A stretch of DNA of 47,924 bases, from positions 1 through 47,924 of the forward strand of contig CAXKVV010000066.1 in NCBI GenBank assembly GCA_964058805.1, read 5' to 3'. Origin of the DNA: Schoenoplectus triqueter (lineage: Eukaryota; Streptophyta; Magnoliopsida; Poales; Cyperaceae). The notes below the pieces were generated by a model, which was not told the origin of the DNA, made no database searches, and saw only the letters and a program-made list of their open reading frames with translations. The position numbers and the translations under genes were made by a program. Below, piece after piece: positions 31,086 through 42,700 of this stretch; the stretch's first letter is position 1, and each line of letters opens with the position of its first letter.

Positions 31086-32080
31086 ACAAATGGGGTCATT
31101 CACCCTGCCCTTCGCCCTTTCACCTTCCCCTCTGTCTCCTCTTGTTGCCTAAGCCAACTTCCCGCTCTCCTCTTCCCAGTAGCAAGGGCGAGCACCACCC
31201 CACTCCAAAGTCACAACTGATGCCCTAATCAACTGAGTGGGTGAGATGCTGCTCAGCCCCAAATCACCGCCTTCCCCTTCGGTGTTGCTGGCCACTAGCC
31301 CTTGCCATCGACTCTGGGGCTCTGCCATGGCCGTCGCTGATTGCTCCTCTTTAACTCCATCTTGCCGCCTTGTGCCTTTTCTGGTAACCTCCTTCTTTTA
31401 TCTGCTGGCAGTGTGGGCTAGCTGTGCGCCGGCTGAGCCGCGCTTGTATCTGTGACTTTCTATATGTGTTGCTTGTTGCCCTTTTGTTGTCTGATTTCTC
31501 TTATCTGATAAGTGTCTTATGCGCTATTCCGATTTTTATGTTCCTTGTGTGGTGTCTGTTACTGGTATTGGCTATCTGGTTCTATTTGATGAAGCATTGT
31601 ACCTTGCTAGCCTTGATTTGTTTGTGGAATTGTGCCCATGTTACCTCGATATTTTTCTGGGCTGGTTGTACCTTACCCCTATGCTGATGCTTACCGTTAT
31701 GACTTTCGTGTTGGTACCAGATCCTCGGTTGAGATTCGATAACATTTCTTGATAGTTATACCGGTTCTAATGTAGGGTGATTCGTTGGTGCTTTGGTACA
31801 CTGGTACCATTCGGTACCAGTGAAGCGAGGCCGTAACCGTGTGCCTTTAACCCCCTTTGTTGCTACTTAGCTGCCTAGCTCGATTTTGAGCATTTCTGTG
31901 CCCTCTGTTGCCTGTGTTGTTAATTTGTGTTGTCATGTATCACCCTGCTCCTTGCTATTCTCACCTTTAGCTTGCCTCTGTAAGTCAATTTTGGATGTCC
32001 CTGTTAATGCTTGGCGGGTTCTGATTGGGTCTTGTTGGCATGACATGATTCTCACTATCTGTGTTTGTTTGCTATATTAG
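31086..32080. other. Unassigned region of balanced base composition
   Basis: This is less AT-rich than its flanks, with several overlapping plus-strand open frames of 60-90 codons (31237-31455, 31424-31687, 31519-31752, 31886-32080) rich in Leu, Cys and Val. None has a motif I recognise, and frames switch without splice signals I trust. GGTACC-type motifs occur at about 31714, 31802 and 31815. It could be the leader of a retroelement or a captured fragment. Confidence 0.35.
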
Positions 32081-32712
32081 CACCCTTGTTGTTGTTGTTG
32101 TGGTAATAATTATGATTCTGGTATGGTGCTCTCTTATCAGAGACTGAAGTGCAAAATCAAATAAATATAAGGGTCTGAATGAATTACTTTGTGGTAATAA
32201 CCCTTCTTGGAAGGGTTATATGCGCAAAATATTACATTAACGGATAATTATAAATGCAGAAAATAAATTGATCTTAACTAAGTGGGCCGAAAGGTTAATT
32301 TGGATAATAGTATAATTAATTAATTAATTAGCAAGTGCCGTAAATTTAAAAACGTGCGCAACTAATAATTAATAACACTTAAAGCTGAATATGGGAGATG
32401 ATTACATGATCTTCCTCAATAATGAAAATCTGAACATATACAGTCGTTTCGGAGGCAGCCTATAATCCCAAACACATTAAATCACCAACACGTTTAAATA
32501 AATAAAAACGTTTAATTTAAAATTAAGTTTAATTCAATTTAATTACTTTTATTTAATTTTTATTTTTATTTTAATTCTAGTATATTTTCTAATCAATAAA
32601 AATAACATAAACACATAAAATAAAATATAATTAAAGAGTATAAAACAAATAGGTAGGAATTTTAAAGTAATAATTGAGGTATGATAGTAATTTATAATAT
32701 AAAATATATATT

Positions 32713-33298
32713 AATCAATTTCTCTATTTTTTTATATATAATTACATAACATTAATTAATATATATAAATATATATTAATTTATTTATTTAATTAATAAT
32801 GGAATAATATTAATATACATATATATATATATATATATATGAATCAATTTCTCTATTTTTAATAATAATAATATTAATTATATAATATTATATATTAATC
32901 AATTTCTCTAATTATAGATAATTAATTATTCTAATTATAATTAAATTAATTATGTGATAACATTAAGCCAACTTAATTAATCTAAATAAATTAAGTTAGT
33001 TACGTTAATCGAAATAAATATAATCTCTAAATTATAAAAATAATACTAGTATAAATAAAATAAAACATAATTAAAGAATATATTATGAATAATTAAGAGT
33101 TATAAAATAATATATTTAAAATATTATAATAATATAGATTTTAAAGTATATATTAATCAATTTCTCTATTTTTAATTGATAAGAATAATAATATTATAAT
33201 ATATATATAAATATTAATTACTTTCTCTATTTTAAATTAATAAGAGTAATACTAAATATACTAAATATACAAACATTATATATTAATCAATTTCTCTA
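32713..33298 (+). repeat. Iterated AATCAATTTCTCTA motif in AT-rich DNA
   Basis: Copies lie at 32713-32726, 32842-32855, 32897-32910, 33155-33168, 33216-33229 (degenerate) and 33285-33298. Most are preceded by TATATT and followed by TTTTT. All are in the same orientation. Confidence 0.8.
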
Positions 33299-34354
33299 TT
33301 CCTAAATAATTAATTATTCTAATTGCAAATTTAATTTAAATAAGTGATAATAATTAGTTAGCTTAAATAAATCAAAATAAATTTTAAATTAATTATATTA
33401 AATCAAAATAAATATAATCTTAAAATACGAACTTAAATATGATAATTTCAATTGAGGGTCCGGGTAATTCTATCTATTAGGAAAATACGAACTAATAGGA
33501 TCAGATAGAATTAAATAATCAAGTTGTAGATTATATCTATTAGGAAAATATTATTACTATTACTAATTATTAATTAAGTTAGGTAGTTAATCATGCATTA
33601 AATGCATGGGAGTGCTGAGAGACGGACCGGGTAATTCTCAGTCTGAGTTGCCTTGCATAACCAGTCCGTTGTGGTTACGTACGGTGACCCATAGGCCCGT
33701 GGGACCCACCGGTTTGTATATATGTACTGCGCATCTGTGCCTGTCGGATTATTCACCGATCCCGTCATTTGGCGGGTTCGGCTGTGTCAGAGTGCTTCCT
33801 TTTGATCTTTATTATATTTTATTATTATTTTTAATATGATTAAATTTAAGCGATTAGGATACCGTGTATGCGCGGCCATAATCGAGACTGGAATCTACTT
33901 AGTGATAATATATTATTATATTTATCCGGCTTATTTAGGATCCAAATATTGTCCGAATGGCTTTCTCCTTTGGCCCCTGGTTGTTACAGAGAAAGTCGGG
34001 ATGCGGTCCGCTGACCTTAGTGGGTACAGTGTAGGCTCCCATTTGTTTATATTTTGTTTTGATATTTTTACGGGATGCGGTCCTCTGACCTTTGGTTGGT
34101 ACAGTGTAGGCTCCCATTTGATTTCGATTTGTTAATTCACGAGTAATTATCTCCTTTTGGCGATATGGCAACTGAAGATATATTTATCCGTTTATTTTTA
34201 TTTTGTAAGGTGAATTATTAGATTTAGTAGATGAGAGTACGTGCTTATGCACGCTTACTCTCCTAGGCCGTTATCACCTCGGGAGCCCGAATTGCCGTTT
34301 ATGCGGCATTGGCGCCAATTGTCCTCTTTATAGCGCTTCCGCGCCAAAAAAAAT

Positions 34355-34366
34355 TAGTATCAGAGC
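34355..34366 (+). promoter_or_regulatory. Primer-binding site of a copia fragment
   Basis: TAGTATCAGAGC differs by one base from the methionine-tRNA site TGGTATCAGAGC and lies 14 bp before the gag ATG. No 5' LTR of this element is seen upstream; the preceding DNA belongs to the Tekay/Del-type repeat. Confidence 0.65.
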
Positions 34367-34380
34367 ACAATTTTGATCTC

Positions 34381-35391
34381 ATGACAGAAGCAAGCAACAA
34401 TGCCACGGTTAGCATGTCCAATCCAATAATACCTATGTTCAAGGGTGAAAACTACGAGTTTTGGAGCATTAACATGCGAACAATGCTGAAATCTCATGGC
34501 TTGTGGGATTTAGCAGACAAAGGAATACTGAATCCTGATCTGGCACCAATCGATTCAGCCAGGCGAGATGCAAAGGCACTCTTCTTCATTCAGCAAGCCG
34601 TACACGAATCAGTGTTTGCAAAGATTGCAGCAGCAGAAACAGGGAATAAGGCCTGGACTACTCTGAAAACTGCATTTCAGGGAAGTTCCAAGGTGGTAGA
34701 TATCAAGTTGCAGGGATTGAGACGCGAGTTTGAAACATTATTCATGAACCAAGGCGAATATGTCCAATTGTTTCTTACACGAGTTACATCAATAGTCAAT
34801 CAGATCCAAAGTTGTGGAGAAGATCTTTTTGAAGATACAGTTATAATGAAGGTGTTGCGTAGTTTGACAATCATATTTGATCATGTAGTGGCAGTGATTA
34901 AAGAATCCAAAGACATGTCCACCTACACGCTTGATGAATTGATGGGATCATTGCAGGTCCATGAAGCTCGCCTCAATCGATCAGAAGTAAGGGATGACAC
35001 CAAAGCTTTCTATACCAAGGGCGATTCCTCAAGAGGCCAACAACAAGGCAGAGGTAGAGGCCAAGGTAATAACAGAGGTCGAGGCGGTCAAGGTGGCAGA
35101 GGCAGATGCAAGCCGAATTACAATCAATCACATTCAAATCAACCGAAGAAAGATGTACAATGCTACTACTGTCACAAGAAAGGACATATGCAAGCCAATT
35201 GCTATAAGGAACAAAGAGAAGAAGGTCAAGATGTAAAATGCTATTACTGTCATAAGCTTGGTCATGTGCAAGCCGACTGCTACAAAAAGAAAAGAGAAGA
35301 AGGACATGCCAGTTTTGTTGAAAAAAAGAGCAACCAAGCACGATTGTTCATGGCCAAAATCGATGAAGAATCAGATGCGATTCAATTCTGA
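34381..35391 (+). pseudogene. gag: Ty1/copia gag (UBN2-type) with two zinc knuckles
   Basis: The frame from the ATG at 34381 encodes 336 residues. It begins with the typical FKGENYEFWSINMRTML motif of copia gag, then the helical UBN2-type capsid region (ANKAW-like GNKAWTTL, LQGLRREFETL) and an RG/GQ-rich basic stretch. Two CCHC zinc knuckles (C-x2-C-x4-H-x4-C) start at 35161 and 35239. Gag would bind RNA and form the particle. The frame closes with TGA at 35389-35391, where related elements read on into protease; a change from TGG is likely because the Trp before the protease LDSG motif is conserved. Upstream in-frame codons to 34309 are not part of the protein. Confidence 0.85.
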
Positions 35392-35772
35392 TTTTTGGAC
35401 AGCGGGTGCTCAAACCATATGACAAGTTTCAAACATCTATTTGGTGAATTAGATGAGTCATACAAGAAGGTAGTAAAACTTGATGATGATAAAGAGATTC
35501 ATGTTGAAGGAAAAAGAAAAATAGCCGTGCAGACCAGCAATCACAATACACGGAAGCTATATGATGTATACTATATTCCTCAACTATCCCAGAACCTACT
35601 CAACATTGGTCAGATGATGGATAGTGGGTGTATCATCAAGTTTGAAGGCGACAATTGCAGAATTACAGATGCAGCCACAGATCAAACGTTGGCAACAATC
35701 AAGAAGACACAAAACAACTTATTTGATCTGTGGCTGCATCTGCAATTCTGCAATTGTCGCCTTCAAACTTGA
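35392..35772 (+). pseudogene. Copia protease fragment, truncated by an inverted duplication
   Basis: In the same frame as gag and right after its stop, the sequence encodes FLDSGCSNHMTS, the aspartic-protease active site of copia elements. YDVYYIPQLSQNLLN and an LFDL segment follow at the protease/gag-pre-integrase junction. Genuine sequence ends at about 35721. From 35722 the frame reads the inverted copy of upstream protease sequence and is meaningless. Integrase, reverse transcriptase and RNase H are missing. Confidence 0.85.
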
Positions 35773-35844
35773 TGATACACCCGCTATCCATCATTTGACC
35801 AATGTTGAGTAGGTTCTGGGATAGTTAAGGAATATAGTATACAT
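35564..35844. repeat. 281-bp snap-back: 123-bp inverted duplication of copia protease sequence
   Basis: The left arm 35564-35686 and right arm 35722-35844 are inverted copies of identical length with only four mismatches by eye, all transitions, and a 35-bp loop. The right arm continues into unrelated repeat DNA. A transcript would fold into a long, nearly perfect hairpin. Confidence 0.93.
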
Positions 35845-35869
35845 GCTTTGAGATACATTCTGCGGAAGC

Positions 35870-36450
35870 GATCTTGGTGCTCCGGTGGCCTGATCGGAGA
35901 TCAGCCACCACTGTTGACGTCGCCTAGACGTGAAGAGTCTTACTATATCCTCTGATCATGCATCAAGGCGGTGGATCATCGGCGCCACACCTACCAGTTG
36001 AAATTTGTACCAGAATTCGGTACCAAACGAATTCAATGTAATGCAACATGCTACTCTAACAATTTTCTCTTAATTCATATGAATCATCAAGCTCCAGTAT
36101 TGACGATCGGTACCGATCGCCGAAATTGAGGTGTACTTTGTATTTTCAATTGATTGACAAGATTCTTTCTTTATAGAGCTCAATCACCAATCATAATTAT
36201 ACTTGGATTAAACGCTTGATCATATCAATTGTGAGATGAGATGACTATATGGCTTGTTCAATCTCAAATTCTGTTAATTGTTAAGATTTTCATATTTCCA
36301 ATCGATAAGTTGATTAGAAATTGAACTTCTTTGAACAATCAATTGGAAATGCGAAGGACTGAGAGATCAAATGATCTTCGATCAGCGCACTTGCTTGACT
36401 GTGGGGTTGGGAGATCGCTTGGTCTTCGACCAACCCCGATCAGTACATTA
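35870..36450 (+). repeat. Unnamed LTR-like repeat, copy A
   Basis: It shares ordered blocks with 47020-47440 in the same orientation: GATCGGAGATCAGCC, a CGTCGCC block, ATTCGGTACC, and GGGAGA..(T)TGGTCTTCGACCA. The two copies are diverged (clearly less than 80 percent by eye). The family is not identified. Confidence 0.6.
36104..36119. repeat. 16-bp perfect palindrome CGATCGGTACCGATCG
   Basis: It lies inside the LTR-like repeat, centred on a GGTACC. A protein-binding dimer site is possible but unproven. Confidence 0.9.
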
Positions 36451-38262
36451 TACCAGTCACATTCTCGAGTCAATTAATAAAAATGCAATCAAAAAAATGA
36501 AAAATAAATGATAGAAATAGCAAGGCGAAAACTGAAAGGGAAGATTCAATCAAGAAAAGATGGAAAATCCGATTAAATTGAAGAAAATAGTTGCAAAAAT
36601 ATAAAGAACAGTATTTAAAATCCTTGAATTGATTAAGATTGAGTACAATCACATCTCAAACTCATAACTTTGATTCTAGAGCTCACCTCTATTTCTTGTC
36701 TTGATCTAAAGCTCTAGAACTCACTATAACTGGGATTGAATTGAGTGTATACCAATTTCTCAAGCACATGCTGAGATTAATCGGCCAAATCGACTTCTTT
36801 CCTTTTCTCTAAGGTTCTTGAGTGATCTAGGGATGTTGTATGCTTTGTGTAGGTACTTCTCCTCCTTCTCTCTTTCTTCTCTCTCTGTGTGTCTCTATGT
36901 GTGTGTGTGTGTCTCTCTCTCTCTTTATCTCCTCCTCTTTTTTTCTTGATTTGCTGGTTTATATAGACTTCAATTGGCCACCTTCTTGGCTCTGATTGCT
37001 TGATCATTTTTGACTTGGATTGCTAGCTTGGATAGATCATAGCCCTCCACTTCACTTCCATTAACGATTGAGATTGAGCCATGTTTATTGATAATTGAGT
37101 TATTTGACCAGATTTGACTCCTCTCAATTCAATTGAAATTGGTGCATTATTTCACTCACTCAAGTTGCTTCTTTTGTGTCTTATGGTTCACTGAACCAAG
37201 TCCCTAATTGCCAAAGTTGTGTGTAACTGCCTAGAGGCAGTTATGCCTTCTCTTTATTTACTGATTTACCACTATTTGGCCTTCATAACTTCTCAAGATC
37301 TTCTAACCCCTACTAGACTCTTCTGAACTTCAATTCACTCCTTTATAAGCTGCCTGCATCCTCCCCTAGCTCAATTTTACAGCAATTGATCGAATTTACA
37401 TCCTTCTTCCTTCAAAAGTTCATAACAAAGTCTCAGCCTTTCACCTTGATCCTTTGCTTATTTCTTGCATCTCAAAGTTTTAATCTCATTCTCTTAGTTC
37501 CAGGCAACTCTCTATGCACTTCTCCTATCGATTTGATAGCTCTGACATAGTGTTCAATCAACTCATCTCTGGGCTGAGTTGTGAGCTAGTGCATCTCCCC
37601 CTTCCAGCACTCAACTCTTCTCAATTTTTGCTCTAACAACATCACCTTAGGCCTAGGAAGCTCTCCCAGCCATTAATTATAAGTTTCAAGCTTCAATTTG
37701 TAAGTTCTAAGTTTTGAACCGAGGTATTTCTCTCTTTGTGCTACATCAATTCAAAATCTGACTAGATGCACATGCTCTCCTTTGCATGCTGTAGTTGAGG
37801 CTAGAAGCAATTGATCTGAAGTTCAATACTTTGCTCGATCTCCATTGATGTTGCCTTTAAGCTCTTCTGTTGTCGAGAGGAAGACGAAGAGGAGGAGGGG
37901 AGAGGGAGTGAGCCCTCCGTTGCCTGCGCCTGGTGCACGTGAGCCAAAGCGCAGAAGGAGGATGGTACAGAGGCAAGAGTCGCATGAACCAGGTACATAC
38001 TCTCTTTTACTGTAGATTTAAATCTCTGTTGGTATTTTTGTATAAAACTAGCTTGTTGTTTGCTTGTGCACTATAGACTCATAGATCTGACAATGGGCCC
38101 CATCTGTAAGACCCCTGTGCTTAGGCTTACAGGTATCATTAGCAATTGATTAGTACATGATTAGGGTTAATTAATCTGATTTGACATAATCTGATTGGCA
38201 TGTTAGCTTAATTATCTTTCTTTTATCCCTGATGACTTGTTAACTGCTGCTGAGGTGGCTGA
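36451..38262. other. Non-coding DNA following repeat copy A
   Basis: No gene is seen. A mixed (TG)n/(TC)n microsatellite lies at about 36876-36928. The minus-strand ORF 36777-37007 is read across it. The stretch is rich in short ORF-free, CT-biased sequence and may belong to the same LTR-like element. A purine-rich block lies at 37870-37915. Confidence 0.45.
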
Positions 38263-38271
38263 TCAAAGAGC

Positions 38272-38495
38272 TGCCATGTGGCACAGTTGGATTGAGGTGG
38301 CTTGATGTAGCTGTGCCATGTGGCATAGGTTGGGTGAGGTGGACCACTGGTTGACTGCCATGTGGCACTGTGGTGGGGCCCGCCTGTCAGGTGACTTGTG
38401 CCTGGGTGGGGCCCACTTGATGACGTGGATCAATGGAAGGGTGCCACGTGGCACCTGGCTGCTGAGGTGGCTCAATCAGGAGCTGCCACATGGCA
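38272..38495. repeat. 42-bp-spaced TGCCAYRTGGCA palindromes (G-box-like)
   Basis: Units lie at 38272, 38314, 38356, 38442 and 38484 (12 bp each), so spacings are 42, 42, 86 and 42. The fourth is the perfect palindrome TGCCACGTGGCA with a CACGTG G-box. The first three are TGCCATGTGGCA and the fifth is its reverse complement TGCCACATGGCA. Flanking GAGGTGG(C/A) segments repeat with them. ORFs here (38263-38598, both strands) are repeat artefacts. Confidence 0.88.
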
Positions 38496-38884
38496 TAGGC
38501 TGGGTGAGGTGGTTACTGTGTTAGGGGCTCGTTTGGATCCCCCAGTTGTACTCAGAGAGGCCTTGATCAAATCTCAGCCCTTTGATCTGCCTATTTAATC
38601 TGTTTTATCTTCTCTGAATTTTTTTTAATAGCTCCACTTACCTAAAAATTATGTAATTTTCACCAAAAATCTCTAAATTCATGATTATCACCCCTGTAAT
38701 TTTAAATTATATTTTTGCCCCTGCCTCCTTACATTAAAATTTTATTTGTCATGAAAACCATATTTCCCTTTTGAATAAATCTCAAATTTTAATTATAGCT
38801 CAGTGTCTCTACCAAATAAACTCTCCTTGCAGAAACTCCCCCCAATTAAACATAAATTAGACTTATATTTATGTTCATTAGGGT

Positions 38885-39110
38885 TTGATTAGATCAAAAG
38901 CTGATTACTTGTTAACAATTGATATAAATCTAGACTTGATCAGATGGTTGCTCACAGTTTTGGTACCTGATCAGTCTTGTGAATTTGACTTTCAATCCAT
39001 TCTCATAAAGGTGATTTGGTCAAAAGCTGATTACTTGTCAATAATTGACACAAATCATGGCTTGATCAGGTGGTTGCTCACAGCTTTGGCACCTAGTCAG
39101 CTTTGAAAGC
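38885..39110 (+). repeat. Tandem duplication, period about 126 bp
   Basis: The segment with CAAAAGCTGATTACTTGT, CTTGATCAGRTGGTTGCTCA and TTTGGYACCT occurs twice (CAAAAG at 38895 and 39021). The copies differ by roughly 10-15 percent. Confidence 0.8.
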
Positions 39111-39721
39111 AAAATCACATTGAGATTTTTTGTGATTGGCTGTATCAAAATACTGGCTTGACATTGATACGATTCCTTATTGTACAGAGATTGCATTGCT
39201 TCAGCTATTAGGGTTTGTTTTGATAATTAATTTTTAGGGTTTGATCTTGATTTCCTTAATGTCTGTCACTGAGGCGTGGGACCCACCTGTCAGTGAACAA
39301 TAATCAAATGGATGACCCCTCAGGAGATTTTCACTCCTGAATCTCTTGAGAGTCATTCACCTCGAATGAATAGGAGGTGGCAGGGCTTTTATACCTTCGT
39401 CATTTTGTCCAGGATTTCCTTGTAGGACAAATAAACTCTTTCCGGGACTCAGCAGCGACTTCTCCTGACTAGTGGACCCTCTCTTCTTGCCCTTTTCTCT
39501 TTCTTATGATTTATTGTTGATAATTGATATTTACCCTTAATTGTTTAGCTGTTTCATCCTTGAAATTATTTAAGGGTAAACAAAGAGCCACCCACCAAAG
39601 CGAGTCCTGAAGATTTTAGAAAATTAAAGGGCCTGCTTTGAGGCACATATTCGCCACGCTTTTTTCTTCTTTCTTTCTCTTTTCTCCCTCTTTATTGTTG
39701 ACTTTATCGTCTTTATTCTAG

Positions 39722-42700
39722 ATTCGACCATCACTCCATATGGCACGATTCCTAGACGTCCTCGGCGTCACTATCTCTCTCTCTACGAGGATCCTGAGGA
39801 CTGGACACCCACGGTTAGGGTTACACGTGGTACTCCCGTATATCTTCATGCTGATGGTTTGATTTTTCGCGATGATCAGCCTCACGACATCACACCTTTA
39901 CTGCCTCAAGATTTTTCAGCCGCGGCGCTGCTTACCCATCTCCTTGGCAAGGAGATGATTGACGGAGAGGCCTCTCGTTGGATCAATTTCGACTTCAGCC
40001 TTCCTCTCAGATATCATGGTCATCAATTAGATTGGACCCGCTACATTCTTGCGCGGGAGAGGGACATTCGTTGCAGCTCAGGTGTATATAGCTGTATTTT
40101 CTTATCGATGTTTCGGTATCACATCGACACACCTTGGCTCCGTGCCTTTTATGAGCGGTGGAACTACTCCACCAACACCCTCTTCATTGATGACCGGAAG
40201 TTGACCCCTACGCTATGGGAGATCCGTCAGTTGACCGGCCAGCTCGTGTTCGGTCATTACTATGACGAGTTTTTATTGTCAGATGATGACTTGAGGGACC
40301 TTTCCCTGCACCTAGAATCTCTTCGGGAGGTTTACAGGATTTACGATCAGTTGAGGGGACATCATTCTTCCGTCCCTTTTAGATTCTGGATTTCTTATTT
40401 CACTGATCATTTGTGTTCTCATCCCGAGTGCTATGCTTCAACCCGTGACCCTTTCGGCACTGAGCACCTTGGCCTTTACTGCAATATGTCTGCTTTCTCG
40501 CAGGACACCTTGTGTTCTCATGATGTCATCCGAGAGGCTTATTTGACAACCTTTCTTTCTAGGTGGATCTGCTTCTTTATGCTGCCTAGCTCTGGAGCTC
40601 ACACCATCTGCCCTTTAGTGTTTGTGATGGCGAGCCGGATTGCTCGATGTGAGAGAGTCTCGTTGGTCGTGCGAGTTTTGGCCAACATTTACAGGAGCTT
40701 ACGGGGTTTGACCTCTTCACGCGATCCCTCTCGTTGTAGGGAGCTGGTGCCTTGGCACTTCATTAGCGGGTGGTTACACATGTACTGGTCTGGTGTGTAT
40801 CATCCATCTTTATAATCAAATTTGAGGACCAGCTTGTCTATCTTGGGTGACCTAGCCGGTACAGAGCCTGCCTCTCAGACTCCGGAGGACGCTCGCTTCA
40901 GATTTTATCGCAGCCATGACCATCTGAGGTTAGGTCGTGCCAGATTAGTTACTCATCACTTAGCTGAGACTGCTCACAGATTCTTGGTTGATGCGACACC
41001 CACTTCTAGGGACTCCATCTCTCTCAGAGATCAGCTGGATGTCTTGGATTATTTCATCAGCCTTCGCCACGGATTATTACCACTCCGCATCGGCGATTAC
41101 GCTTTTATAGACCCTTATTCTCTGCACAGATGTGCGAATCAGTTTGGCTTGGATCAGGATGTGCCTACCTTCTTTTTTCGTCCTGAGTCTTTAGTAGTTG
41201 ATCTCGAGGGTCTTGGGTGGTGTTATTCACATCTTTTTCGATTGGAGACGGGCTCTCGCTTTCAGATGGTGCACACTTCTCGTGCCCTTATTTTCTCGAG
41301 GCGTTATATTTGGTGGTACTACGATGCCATTCGTTCGTACCAGTCATACACTCCTTCAGTGATGGCACGTAGTACTTGTCCTAGGGATAGAGGCAGTTCA
41401 TCGTCTAGCCTCTCTTACGATGATTTCATCCCTTTTCCACCTCTTTCTTCAGAGTCGGTGGACTTTCAAGGGTTAGACAGCCGCTGTCTGTGCTCGTCTA
41501 CCAGGACTCGTCTCACTGATATACTTCAAATTCATCTTTTTCTTTTCTTAAGCTTAGGCTGAATTTTGATAGGTTTTCGTTTGATTAGATTTTGCGTATG
41601 AGTATGATGAGGCGGAGCCTGGCTTCTCAGTCCCTCACCCGCGGGCTAGTGGGGCACATGTTCAGCTACCTATCGAGCCACTTACTTTAGACACCATGAG
41701 AGGAGACCTGAATAGCATCTCTTGGCCACTTTCTTCATCTTCTTTTCCTTCTCCCACTCCGGGTGATCTTTCTTTTACAAATTTGTCTTTCTTCACTTAG
41801 GTGCATTTCATCTGCAGCTCATTATTATTGTACTCCTTCCTTTTACTTCCCAGCTCACGAGGCACCACTCTCAGAGATAGCCCGGGATGACATCTTGGCG
41901 GACCCGTTGGCGCCAACAGATGTCGCATCTCTGAGTTTCTCTAGTGACTCTGCCGTCGCAGGTCTGTGTGCATCATATAATGTTTAGTTGCTAGCCCGCT
42001 CTTGCATCTCTGTTTTGACATGCAGATTTTACAGGCTCTGAGACTGACCACGATGATATGGCTTCTCCACATTATTCAGAGTCTTTCTTTCATGACGGTC
42101 CTATCTCACCGTCGATCTTGTTAGTGCCTACCGGTGATGGCGACTCATTTGAGGTGGTCTTGGGGATAATTTCCATACTCATGAGGTTGAAGGAGGATCC
42201 ATTGGCTGTATAGCCCATAGGCGACGAGCCAGCGTTGATTGAGGGAGAGTTGTCTCATACCTTTTCATCTCATGATGAGCGGTCTCTCACGACTACAGAT
42301 CGTGTAGTATTGCTCGAGTCTAGCTCTGATCGGATAGAGGATCTGGTTGAGCAGACAACATCCGTTGATGACTACGAGCTAGATGAGGATTGGCTGGAGG
42401 AGTAGCTTCTCGACAGCCCAGAGGCGGAGATCCCGACCAGTGAAAGTCTCGCTGAGGCTCGTGTCTCTCCTGGTACTTCTCATTTCATTTTTTACTTGCT
42501 TGTAACCTTTCTTTCATGTGCTTATGTCCTTTTATCTTGTTTTATAGCTGAGCTTAGTGCACCTGCGGGTCCTTCCGATGCGACCGATGTGCCTACTTCT
42601 ATTCCAGTCCCGCCAGTCTCGGATGACGAGGCGATAGGTCAGATCTCTTCTTTCTTTATTTCTTCTTTACTTGTGATAGATTGTCTGGCATGCTTATTTT

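Larger units (their letters stand above)
30134..34320 (+). repeat. Second Tekay/Del-type LTR copy, interrupted
   Basis: A TGTGAAACCCCGC start at 30134 and a 3' part (33545-34318) matching 17880-18640 suggest one LTR family member, truncated at about 34320 where copia sequence begins. Between them, 30840-32060 (CT-rich, then balanced in composition) and 32200-33420 (very AT-rich) have no counterpart in the other copy, so they are insertions or a divergent part. Within the 3' part a block beginning GGGATGCGGTCC is duplicated in tandem (about 33997-34056 and 34072-34120). Whether 30134 and 34318 belong to the same copy is inference. Confidence 0.5.

Noticed and set aside
34270..34354. A 5' LTR for the copia gag fragment
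   Set aside because: The sequence before the primer-binding site matches the Tekay/Del-type repeat up to about 34318 and then a short unassigned stretch. There is no TG...CA unit of LTR length.
40750..40890. A short intron removing the TAA at 40813
   Set aside because: Candidate GT/AG sites around it put the downstream PMD exon out of frame, so a nonsense mutation is the simpler reading.
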